Source: Microglena sp. YARC (taxonomy: Eukaryota > Chlorophyta > Chlorophyceae > Chlamydomonadales > Chlamydomonadaceae). From it: 64,000 nt of DNA. The DNA lies in contig CM039466.1 of the NCBI GenBank assembly GCA_022414725.1, positions 12,180,255 through 12,244,254 on the forward strand. Reading direction: 5' to 3'. The stretch's first letter is position 1, and every line of letters begins with the position of its first letter. The notes beneath the pieces were generated by a model, which worked only from the letters and a program-made list of their open reading frames with translations, did not search any database and had not been told where the DNA came from. Of the stretch, positions 43,325 to 54,200 are shown piece after piece. A program made the translations under genes and the position numbers.

Positions 43325-44676
43325 ATGGATGGTGACACCGTCATGGGTGGCACTGCCCCTGCCTCGACCACCGCAGCTGACACCTCCGAGGCAGCGAAGG
43401 CTGCCGCTGACAAAGCCGAGGCAGTCAGGCTTGCTGCAGTTGCCAACATCATCGCCACCGCCCAGGCCGCTGCGTCCAAAGTCATGACAGATCAGCAGGC
43501 CGCGGACCTGGCCCTTAAAGAACAGGCTCACGCCGACCAAGAGGCTGCTGACAAAGCAACTGCTGACGCAGCTTCCTCCCAGGTCCCCGAAGCCGCCCGT
43601 CAGGCTGAGCTTGTCAGACTACGCAAGCAACTGGCCGACCTCGAGGCCATGCAGCCCAACCTTCGGCCCCCTCTGTCGCCACCCACTCACGAGCAGCTCG
43701 TTGAAGCTCATCGAGAGGCAGAGCTTAAAGCCGCTGCAAATGAAGCCGACCCCTTCGCCCGCCTCTGGGCGACCCACATGAAGCTGGCTCTTGCCCAGTC
43801 CCAGGCACAGCTGGACGCTGACAAGGCTGCCGGCAGGGTCCCCGTCACGGCCCCTGGATCAGGGTAATTCAAAGCGCGCGCTTTTGCGCTTTTGAGCGCT
43901 GACTTTTTGACCCCCTCTGCGCTTTAAGCGCAGTTTTTTGCAACTCCCTGTGGGCGCAGCAAGCAATTTTTGCGCTTTTTGCACTACAAAGCGCAGTTTT
44001 TATTTTTTCAAGTGCGCTAAAGCGCTGCCCAATTTGGCCATTTGAAGTACCCTGCCCTGGAGCAGGCCCATCGTCAGGGGCAGGTCCATCCTACTCCATC
44101 GTCGCCTCCCAAGTAAGTCGCAAATTGCCCATGCCCGCGCAGTGGACAGGTTCCAATGGTGACAACAAGTTGCCTAGAGGGCGAATCTGGTTAGATCTTG
44201 TTGTTTCGTATTGCGCGTTAGTCGGTTGGTCGTTTACCGACGTCTTCAGTTTCTTTCTGGCTGGTACTGCAGCAGAATGGTTCGTTAATTTCAAGCAGTC
44301 GCTTGCACATTCGCGTCAAGTTCTGACTCTGGCAGTCATTTCCCAGGAGTTCCTCGATTTCTATGACCCGTCTCATCGTGACGAGGCGAAAGAAGCCCGA
44401 GAAAAACTGCTGCGAAAGGAATGCACCATGATTCAGCACCCGACAGTGAAGGTGTAAGAGCAACAATTCAAAATTATAATTCGTCAGGCTGTAGACATGC
44501 CTGCGACTGATCAAATTGCATGGTTCTTGCATGGGCTATCGCCAACCATCAAGCACCTCTGCATTGTCGACCACGCGGGCAAGGACTGGCGTAACCTCCC
44601 AGCCCTCATAGACTTTGCGCTGGGCGCAGAGTTGAGACACCAGGCCCAAACAGACAGTTCGAAATTCGTTGGCTGA
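43325..44676 (+). pseudogene. Retrotransposon gag frame, broken by a MITE and a stop
   Basis: The first part (43325-43867) is an Ala/Glu/Lys-rich helical region. The frame is cut by the MITE at 43860-44054, which supplies a TAA. After the MITE plus one copy of its duplication, the same frame resumes and carries a Retrotrans_gag-like domain: GTAAEWFVNFKQ, a LTLAVISQEFLDFYDPSHRD block, EAREKLLRK and, after one TAA at 44455-44457 where the family usually has Tyr, EQQFK ... IAWFLHGLSPTIKHLC and DWRNLPALIDFALGAE, ending at TGA 44674-44676. No zinc knuckle, protease or pol follows. Two lesions, so inactive. Confidence 0.75.
43860..44054. mobile_element. hAT-type MITE, family G, copy 2 inside gag
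   Basis: 195 bp, the same length as the copy at 12685. Ends CAGGGTAATTCAAA and TTTGAAGTACCCTG. The flanks CCCTGGAT (43852-43859) and CCCTGGAG (44055-44062) match at 7 of 8 bases. It interrupts the gag frame and is therefore younger than the retroelement. Confidence 0.87.
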
Positions 44677-44914
44677 TCTTCGTCATAAGACCTCCATTGT
44701 TTTTTTGTACTGTCCAGTTACTATCGTTGTTTCATTCATGGGTATTCGATGCTAACACACCGCTTAACGACCCACCCACCCTTTAAACCTTAATGCTTCT
44801 GGCTTCTGGTTGACCACACTAACCCGTGGTCGAGGCCCACAACCCTCTCAAATTGTTGTACCCAACTCCAGCCGTCAAGTTACGCATTTTGCAGGAACTA
44901 GAACTGATGAAGAT

Positions 44915-45073
44915 TGTAGGACGCGACAAGTCTTGGTTGTGACGACAAGACAACTGTCTTGGATCAGTAACTCTGATCAACTTGTTCGACAACTGTCAAC
45001 TTCCATCAACGAGATGGCGCACTACCAAGGCATCCCTTGGGAGTGGAGGAGGAGACTAAAACTGACTGTTACA
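44915..45073 (+). repeat. 3' LTR-like repeat of the gag-only element
   Basis: TGTAGGACGCGACAAGTCTT ... ctgactgttaca, preceded by purine-rich gaactgatgaagat. Confidence 0.6.
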
Positions 45074-45079
45074 ATGGCT

Positions 45080-45636
45080 GAGTTGGCTGAGTGCGCATGT
45101 AACAAATAATCCAATCCAACATGTAAAGGCCAGAAAGAGCACAGTAGTATGTAACACCTCAACAAACAAACAGAATACCGGTATATCTCGGTTTAATATG
45201 TGGTCCCATACTCCCACCTCCTGGGGTGTAATCGTATAAAAATACAGATGCCATCTAGGGAACAGGTTTGTTTTACATGCTGCGCGTTACATTTCACTTT
45301 TTGGAGCAACCTAGCCGACTATCTTTCTACTTGTAGAAGAGCAAGACAGGAAGCCCTGGACTGCTTAGTGGCACCGTAATTTATCATCCCTTTGTCTTCT
45401 TCTTGTGACTTCTCATTTGTTAGCTTCTTACCTCCGCCACTGTAAGTGGTTGAGATCTGGGTCCTGCTCTAGGGGGTTTAATACCTACGCCACCAAAACG
45501 GTGGTTGGGAGTTTGGTTTGTTTGTCCTCGACACACCCCTGATGTAATGGTTTTGTTTTGCTTTGTGGGTGCTTTTTTCTTTTTGTTTAAAGCACAGAGT
45601 CTCATACACCCTCGCGGTGTCAGGTAGACTTTAACA
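45080..45636. other. No gene supported
   Basis: Only short frames. Contains ctcccacctcctggggtg, a fragment of family F, at about 45205-45225. Confidence 0.35.
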
Positions 45637-45963
45637 TGTAATGTAATGTAATGTAATGTAATGTAATGTAATGTAATGTAATGTAATGTAATGTAATGTA
45701 ATGTAATGTAATGTAATGTAATGTAATGTAATGTAATGTAATGTAAGGTAAGGTAAGGTAAGGTAAGGTAAGGTAAGGTAAGGTAAGGTAAGGTAAGGTA
45801 AGGTAAGGTAATGTAATGTAATGTAATGTAATGTAATGTAATGTAATGTAATGTAATGTAATGTAATGTAATGTAATGTAATGTAATGTAATGTAATGTA
45901 ATGTAATGTAATGTAATGTAATGTAATGTAATGTAATGTAATGTAATGTAATGTAATGTAATG
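45637..45963 (+). repeat. GTAAT/GTAAG pentanucleotide array (about 65 units)
   Basis: (TGTAA)n flanks a pure internal block of about 13 (GGTAA) units at 45743-45808. Both the outer and the inner variants are perfectly homogeneous. Confidence 0.95.
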
Positions 45964-45969
45964 ATTCAC

Positions 45970-48230
45970 CATATGCTCTGTTGCTTGGAAATTGGATATT
46001 GCTCATTGTCATGTCAATAACTCAATACCGGTACATGGTGACTGATATTCGAAGCACGTCAATGCTTCATGTATATCAGGTCCACCTTTGTGTTCTCTCA
46101 ATTGTTTGGGGATCAGGTCATCGAGTGCTTGTTTTGTAGCCCCTCCTGGTAATCTAGCGGTGATCTTGACTATTCGAAGCTGGGCAGGTCCCGTATGCAT
46201 ATTTGGCTTCCCCTAGACTGTAGCCTACCACAAAATACAACGGCATGAAAGACGTTTGCTCGCCAATTAAATCCTCAATTATGAAGCACCATACTGCATC
46301 TCCTGGCCTCTGCAAAATCCTGCGAGGTTTGTGCGTGTGTGCCCAGAAATGCCACCTTAGAGGCAGGCGACTGGTTGGCCCACCAGAATACGGAAAGCTC
46401 AAAAGCGTCCGCAAGGATCTATTGAACGTCGTCTTCGAGGCTCTGGAACCCTGCGGACTTAGATGGTTCACGATGGTGCACGATGGTTCACCCGACCGGT
46501 GGTGGAACGGGGGATGTATATCGGTTGATTCACAGGGCCTGGGAATCGACCAGTTCACAGGGCCTGGGAATCGACCTCAACCCGAAGCGACTTCCGAACT
46601 ACACATTAAACCCGAGTGAATTATTCGGCTTCCAGCGCCACTGACCAATGATACCTAAGTTTGGAGGTTTCTTCTGCCTATCAATTGTTTTCCGAGTTGC
46701 GAAAAAGGCGCCCTTACCTTGGCCCTTACTATATCAAGGATTCGACCTCGTCGTTGATATCGCTCCAGTTATTGCCTAGTGCTGGTGCCATCGTTCTTTC
46801 GTACGCACTAGACGCGGATGACCTGCTTGTGAAGGTAGAGGCGAACGCAAACGAGGACGCGTCGCATATTTGTGCTGTTAACAATACGCCAGCCTCAGCT
46901 CTTCCTCTCCTTACCTGCCCACCTGCCTGTCTCCCTTTCAAGTGCGTAGTGTGGAGTGTGCAGTCTGTCTGGCAGTCTGCAAGGCAAGCACGGACCCACA
47001 TTCGAGTCCCCAGGCATTCAACCACGTTTGGCATTGTGAACACACCAACCTCACTTCCGCAAGCAGCAGCAGCAGCAGCAGCAGCAGTAGCACCAGGAAT
47101 ACAAGTCGAGCTCTGACTCAGGTGAGGGGTCCCTTCACCTTCGAATCCGACTAGTTGTATTCCCTGTTTTCTGAGGGTATCGTGTGTTATCGTGCGGGAG
47201 ACGAATTATATTCTGCAGACGGTTAGACGATTAAGGCGTAGACAAGCATGTTACAATTCTGGGAGCCGAGTGCCCCGTCAACTACCGCTATACCGCACGT
47301 GCCTGTGTGAGGGTAGCAGTTTTTCCTCCAGCTTTTTCTAGGTCCTTTATTGTAGGAAAAGAGATGATGCAGGGGGGATTTCAGGACCTAGGCGTATGGT
47401 GGCCGGCATAGCGCGTAGCACGAAGGGGTTGGGAGTGGGGCGAGGGTGAGGGTCCGAGACGAAGTCAGGGAAACGACGCACAGCGCCCCAGGCATGGCCT
47501 AATTATGAGGATGGTTAGATTATCGTGTTGCCCCACTCGGCACCAAAGGTAACCACAGCTTAACGGGTCAAGGGAATGATTCTCGGATCTACAGACCCGA
47601 TGAGCAGAAGTCCAAAAGACTACGACTCAACGCGACGTCTTCACCCGTTTGAAGATGGTGCGCATCATAATCAGCAGTCCTGGCAATAGCTGACAGGCCA
47701 TGCATTGGATCAACCAACGATGGCGATTAACTATATGTCCTGGATTCGACAGACCAAGTTCGTAGATGAACGCAAAATGTGTAAGCGCTTCGATAACAGT
47801 GGCAATAGTTTGCTCGAAGCGACAGCCACCCTCAAATATCGTGGTCCGTTGTGTCCAGGGGGCCCTGTTTTTGGCAGTTGCCCTGGGGGAGGCGGTGGCT
47901 GGAGGGTAAGGGGGGCATGGGCACCTAGATAGATCTGGCCTTAATGACCCGTCCCCCTACCCCCCCACACCCACACCCCACACCCACCCAACCACCCACA
48001 CCCACAAGAACACCCACACACACTCAGTGACAATAAAGTGGTGGCTGCTCTAGGAGTCTTACCCCCTGACCCCCTGATCCACCCCCTGGCCCACCCTGGC
48101 CCACCCTCTTCCACCCCACCCCACCGCACCCCACTACATCACACACCTATACCGAAATAATGAACCCATCATTCCCATCCACTCCGCTCCTCACCCTCTC
48201 CTCACCCTCCTCTCCTCCCCCCCCCCTGGC
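45970..48230. other. Upstream of the kinase gene; no gene supported
   Basis: Overlapping frames on both strands at 46154-47154 (up to 151 codons) show no recognisable domain. A (GCA)8-type tract at about 47060-47090 gives poly-Ala in one frame. A dispersed phrase (atcaggtcatcgagtgcttg, 46113) also occurs at about 30272. From 47935 the plus strand becomes C-rich (polypyrimidine), leading to the acceptor CTCAG at 48231-48235. First exons or the promoter of the kinase may lie here. Confidence 0.4.
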
Positions 48231-48260
48231 CTCAGGCATCAACCCCAACCTCTGCAACTA

Positions 48261-51200
48261 ATGCCAGGCACCATGAAGGCTATGCTCAAAAACCTGTCCC
48301 TGATGATCAAGCTCCCCACCCGATCTGAATCAGAATCCGGGGTGTTGATCAGTCCTCACTTCGTTCCCCTTGATGCCGAGTTTAATGTCACTCCACGCAA
48401 CACAAGCCCCCTCAGCAGCTTCACTACCCCTGGCTTCCGGAACTCTCCTGTCGTCCGCGCCTTCTCGGCTCATCTCCCTCCTTCTCTCAACACAAAGAGT
48501 GCCGATACTAAGAAGATCCCATGCCCAAAGAGCCAGTGCAAAAGGACTCAAAGTGTTGGCGTTGCCCCTCAACCTCCAGTGTCCAGGTTTGTGCAACATG
48601 GGTTAAGGGTTCAGGGTTTAGGCCAAGGCCCAAAGAGCCAGTGCAAAAGGGCTCAAAGTGTTGGCATTGCCCCTCAACCTCCAGTGCCCAGGTAGGTGAC
48701 TCATGGGTTTAGGGTTTAGGCCAGTGCAAAAGGGCTCAAAGCCTTGGCGTTGCCCCTCAACTTCTAGATATGTTCCTAGATAGGTGCCCCCTCCTCCTCT
48801 TCTCCACCTCTCCACCTCCACCTCTCCAGTCTCCCATCTTTCATCTCCAACCCCAACCTCATCCTCATCCCTTCCCCTTTCTTCTCTGTTGCAGGACAAC
48901 TATGCTGGCTTGCCCTCCTGCATGCTCACCCACCTCCCACCTCCCATCTCCAATCTCCACCCCCATCATCATCCCCTCCCCCTCTCTGCTGCAATACTTC
49001 TATGCTGGCTTACCCTCCTGCATACCCATCCACCTCCCACCTCCTATCTCTCACCTCCCATCTCCCACCTCCCATCTCCCACCTTCCATCCCCATCTCCC
49101 ACCTCCCATCTCCATCTTTAACCCCATTCTCATCCTTCCCCTTTCTTATCTGTTGCAGTACAACTATGCTGGCTTGCCCTCCTGCGTGCCCAGCTGCCAT
49201 GAGGCAAAAAACCTTTGAGCTTGACAACTTCAACATTATCAGGAAGCTGTACGACGAACACTCAACGATGGTACGAACATACTGACAGACTTACCTTTAC
49301 TAAGCCCTAAACCCTAAACACTCAACGATGGTACGAACATACTGACAGACTTACCTCTACTAAGCCCTAAACCCTAAACACTCAACGATGGTACAAACAT
49401 ACTGACAGACTTACCTCTACTAAGCCCTAAACCCTAAACACTTAACGATGGTACAAACATACTGACAGACTTACCTCTACTAAGCCCTAAACCCTAAACA
49501 CTCAGCGATGGTACGAACATACTGACAGACTTACCTCTACTAAGCCCTAAACCCTAAACACTTAACGATGGTACGAACATACTGACAGACTTACCTCTAC
49601 TAAGCCCTAAACCCTAAACACTTAACGATGGTACAAACATACTGACAGACTTACCTTGAGTAAACAGAAAACCATTGTTTTGGGTAGAGTAAAATTGGTC
49701 CACTGTTTATTTTGCGCGATTTAGCCGCAGGTAATTCCTGCCGAACATTTAGTCCGCCGGTCGGTTCTGTGGTTATGTGTTGGAAGGGTCCCGACCCGTG
49801 TCTCCAGTCCCGGTCCGGCGAAGAACTTGAAACAGACAGACAGACAGACAGAGGGGCAGACAGACAGACAGAGGGGCAGACGAACTTGTTTTCTTCTTTG
49901 ACCAATGGATAGGCTTTCCATTGTTTTTCGTTCTTCAACCTCCTAACAGACTGACCTCTGTTTTTGTCCTGAGGCACACCGACAGACTTCCCTCTATGTT
50001 CTGTCTAGATCATAGGGACAGACTTCCCTGTGTCAAATAATCGATCAAAGTGACAGACAAACCGTTTCAGTGATACAATTGGTCTAGTGGTACACCAAAT
50101 CGCTGAAACAAAGCGGGGTCGGGGGTTCGATTCCCTCTACGGTCGCCCTGAGCGTTGCAGGTCGTTGTCAACCGCGATGGTAGCTTGTCCAGTTGAGGTG
50201 GTAGACCGCTCTCTGCCCGCGTACGATGGGCTCCCTTAATACCATGCCCCACCAGGCGTCATCATTACGGACAGACATACAAACTGACAATTGTTTTCTA
50301 TCTTGAGCTAACTGACAGACCTCTGTTACCAATGTCGCCTCTGTTTTTTTGCGAAGCCCACCCTTCTGGGGGGCGGGAGCCCCCACGGTTACCCATTTGT
50401 CCGTTTGACCGACCGACCAACAAAAAAATTGAAGCCTGACACGCCAGCCAACTGTCTCATAACATTCGATTTCATATGGATTCGGTCAGCTCCATCGTTG
50501 CCACGTGTCATTCCGTTACCAACACACTCCGCCAATTTTTTGACGCTGCATAGGACTTGTTTTCTTTGGCAAACCGACAGACTTACCATTGTTTCCTGCC
50601 TTGAGCAAGCACACGTCAGCTACACACGAGTTGCTTGTTTCCCTCGCCAGGTGTTCGAAGCCGTCCACAAAGTCTCCAAGCTTACTATAGCTCTCAAGGT
50701 TTACAGAAGGAGCAAGCTGTCAGAGTTTGCTCGTATTCAGGTGTGTAGCAATCCCGGGGCATGCTCTGACACCTTGCTGGCACTATGGCATGACCCCTTC
50801 CCCCTACTCTCTCTCTCTTTCTCTCTCTCTCATCTCATCTCACACACACGCGCATGTTCCTAACCTCAACCTCAGTCCCACAGCCAACCCCCAATCCCCA
50901 GAGCCCAAAACCTAAGCCCAAATCCCAGACACCAAACCCCATACCCAGCACTCCACTCCACTCCACTCCACTACATTCCATGCCTCCCCCCTCACCCCCC
51001 CCACCCCCCCCATATGAGAATCCAACTCTGACCACATAAATGTGATTTGTGAGATTGACCTGGACAGTGACTTGACTCACCCTCACATCATCAACCTAAC
51101 CCAACCAACACAACACATCTCCCCCCCCCCCCCCGCCCCCTTCCCACACGCACACATGCACACACCTAAGTACCCAACTCTTGACCCCATACAGGTGATT

Positions 51201-54200
51201 CGTGAGATCACGCTGCACAGTGACTTGACCCTACCCCACATCATAAACCTACCCCAACCAACACCAACACTACGCATCTCCCCCCCCCCCACTCCCCCCA
51301 CCCCCACCACCACTACCTAAGCACCCAACTCTTGACCCCATCCAGGTGATTCGTGAGATCACACTGCACAGTGACTTGACCCACCCTCGCATCATCAACC
51401 TAACCCAACCAACACTTACCAACACTAACCAACACTTCGCTTCTCCCCCCCCCCCCCCCCCCCCCCCACGCCACCACCACCACCACCATCACCACCACCA
51501 CCACTACCTAAGCACCCAACTCTTGACCCCATACAGGTGATTCGCGAGATCACACTGCACAGTGACTTGAACCACCCCCACATCATCAACCTACCCCAAC
51601 CAACACCAACACTACGCATCTCCCCCCCACCCCCTCCCCCCCCTTCCACACCTAAGCACCCAACTACGACCCCATACAGGTGATTCGTGAGATCACGCTG
51701 CACAGTGACTTGACCCACCCTCACATCATCGGTCTCTTTGCTGCCTGGAAAGATGAGCACTACGTGTACCTCGCACTTGAGTGGGCTCCAGAGGTGGGTT
51801 TATACACGAACGAAAATACAAAGTGTAACAAAAGAAGACAAGTTAAGACTTGACAAAACAAAAGAAGCCATGCCAAAGCAAAGCTAAGTTGTCTGATTGG
51901 GATCTTTTTGGCGAAGCCCCCCCTTCTGGAGGGCGGGAGCCCCCAGGGTTACCCGTTGTCCGTTTGTGTGTCTGACCGACGACCGAGCGGAAGCCTGACA
52001 TGTCAGCCAACTATCTCATAACTAACTGGCTTCGGTCAGCTCCATCGTTGCCACCTGTCGTTCCGTTGTCGACTCTCTCTGCCAATTTTTCGCGTCACTT
52101 GCAATGCTGCATAGGACTTGTCATTGCAAGTACACATATGAGGTATACGTCGTAGATACTGCTGTACTTTGTAGATACTGCTATACTTCGTAGATGCTGG
52201 TGTACTTCATAGATACTGATGTACTTCGTATGTTCTGCCATACTTTGTAGATACTGCTATACTTCGTAGATGCTGATGTACCTCGTAGATACTGATGTAC
52301 TTTGTAGATACTGCCATACTTTGTAGATGCTGATGTACTTCATTGATACTGCTGTACTTCATAGATTCTGCCATACTTTGCAGATACTGCTGTACTTTTG
52401 AAGATACGGCTGCACTTCATGTATTCTGCTGTACTTCATAGACACTACTGTACTTCATATATACAATTGTACCTCTTAGATCCAATCTGTCATTGTCTGC
52501 AGGGCGACCTGTACGGCTTCCTGAACCAGAACCCTCAGATGCGAGATGAGGCTGTTGTAGTGCCCCTCATATTGGTCCCCTACATGGGAGCGCTGGGCAC
52601 CCTTCATGCCAAAGGATTGGTGCACAGGGATATCAAGCCTGAGAACATCCTGGTGTCTGCAGATGGGCAGGTGGGTGTGGCCTGGGGGTTGGGTGAAGGG
52701 GTGATAGAGGGGTGAAGAGGGGAGGTGGAGGCTGTGGGTGGGTGGTGACTGGTTTGGCTGTGATGGTGACCCTCATATTTGTCCCCTATATGAGAGCGCT
52801 GGGCACCCTTGATGCCAAAGGATTGGTGCACAGTGATATCAAGCCTGAGAACATCCTGGTGTCTGCAGATGGGCAGGTGCCTGGGGCCCTTACTGTTTCC
52901 ATTTCTGGCTATGTGTGGCAGCTTCTAGGCAGCTTCTAGGCAGCTCCCCTGGCTGGCTATTACACCAAATGTGGATCAACCTAGTGCACCTGGGATCTCA
53001 CTGCAGCAGCTTCTAGGTAGCTCCCCCGTCTGGCCATTCCGCCAAATGTGCAACAACCTAGTGCACCTGGGATCTCACTGTAGCAGCTTCTAGGCAGCTC
53101 CCCTGTCTGGCTATTCCGCCAAATGTGCAGCAACCTAGTACACCTGGAATCTCACTGTAGCAGCTTCTAGGCAAACATATCCAAATATATAAAAATCATC
53201 CCAAATATATCAAAATATACCCAAATCCAACTGAAAGGAGGTCCTCACCCATGAACTAAGCCTTCAACTCCAATCCCTATGTCTGTTGTTATAAGAATGC
53301 ACCACCAACTGAAAGGAGATCCTTATCCATGTTCCATACCATATCAATCCAAATCCAACTAAAAGGAGATCCTCACCCATGAACTAAACCAAATCAAACC
53401 AAATCCACCTGAAAGGAGATCCTAACTCATGTCACCCATGTGCCTTACCAGGTGAAGATGCACCACCAACTGAAAGGAGATCCTAACTCGTGTCACCCAT
53501 GTGCCATACCAAGTGAAGATGCACCACAAAATGAAAGGAGATCCTAACTCATGTCACCCATGTGCCATACCAAATCAATCCAAATCCAACTGGAAGGACA
53601 TCCTCACCCATGTCACCCATGTGCCTTACCAGGTGAAGATGTACCACCAACTGAAAGGAGATCCATTCCCATTTGCCATACCATATCAATCAAAATGCAA
53701 CTGAAAGGAGATCCTTACCCATGAACTAAACCATATCAATCCAAATCCAACTGAAAAGACATCCTAACCCCTGTCACCCATGTCACCCATGTCACCCCTG
53801 TCACCTATGTCACCCATGGCACCCATGGCACCCATGGCACCCATACAGGTGAAGATGTGTGACTTTGGGCTTGCCATCAACAGTCGCGCTGAAATCGCAA
53901 ATACCAGGTTAGTACTTGTTTGGGGTTCAGTTCATCAATGCTTTTTCTATTTAGCCCTTCCTGTCTTGGTTGAAAATCGCAAATACATGGGAAGTACATG
54001 CTGCTATAGCCCCTTTTAGTGATATACAATGGTCTAGTGGTAGACCAGATCGCTTAAGGATGAAGAGTCGGGGGTTCGACTCCCCCTTTGGTTGCTCTTG
54101 GCGTTGCAGGTCGTTGTCAACCGCGATGGTAGCTTGTCCAGTTGAGGTTGGAGACCGCTCCCCACCCGCGAACGACGGGCTCCCTTAACACCACGCCCGA

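Larger units (their letters stand above)
42883..45073 (+). mobile_element. Small gag-only LTR-like retroelement
   Basis: Direct repeats 42883-43041 and 44915-45073 (159 bp, TGTTGG.../TGTAGG... to GTTACA, two or so differences) flank about 1.87 kb with a gag frame and nothing else recognisable. Canonical TG...CA ends fit LTRs. A third, partial copy of the LTR start lies at about 42835-42860. No target-site duplication was found, so the outer limits may be wrong. Gag-only elements with short LTRs are known in plants as TR-GAG. That assignment is inference. Confidence 0.6.

Noticed and set aside
45620..46012. ITLHYITLHY minus-strand frames
   Set aside because: Translation of the GTAAT pentanucleotide array.
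46154..47154. Gene upstream of the kinase
   Set aside because: Competing frames on both strands, low-complexity poly-Ala from a GCA tract, no supported splice chain.
49300..49655. Chromosome end or true telomere
   Set aside because: Two CCCTAAA words per 60-bp unit are embedded in a copied exon border and flanked by gene sequence on both sides.
52712..52939. Second kinase gene (HSDIKPEN)
   Set aside because: Only a 110-bp partial duplicate of exon 5 with the HRD arginine lost and no other domain parts of its own.
54030..54083. Functional tRNA gene
   Set aside because: Boxes A and B are present, but the acceptor stem does not close and the sequence continues into a shared dispersed body with flanking 11-bp duplications. 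It is a SINE head.
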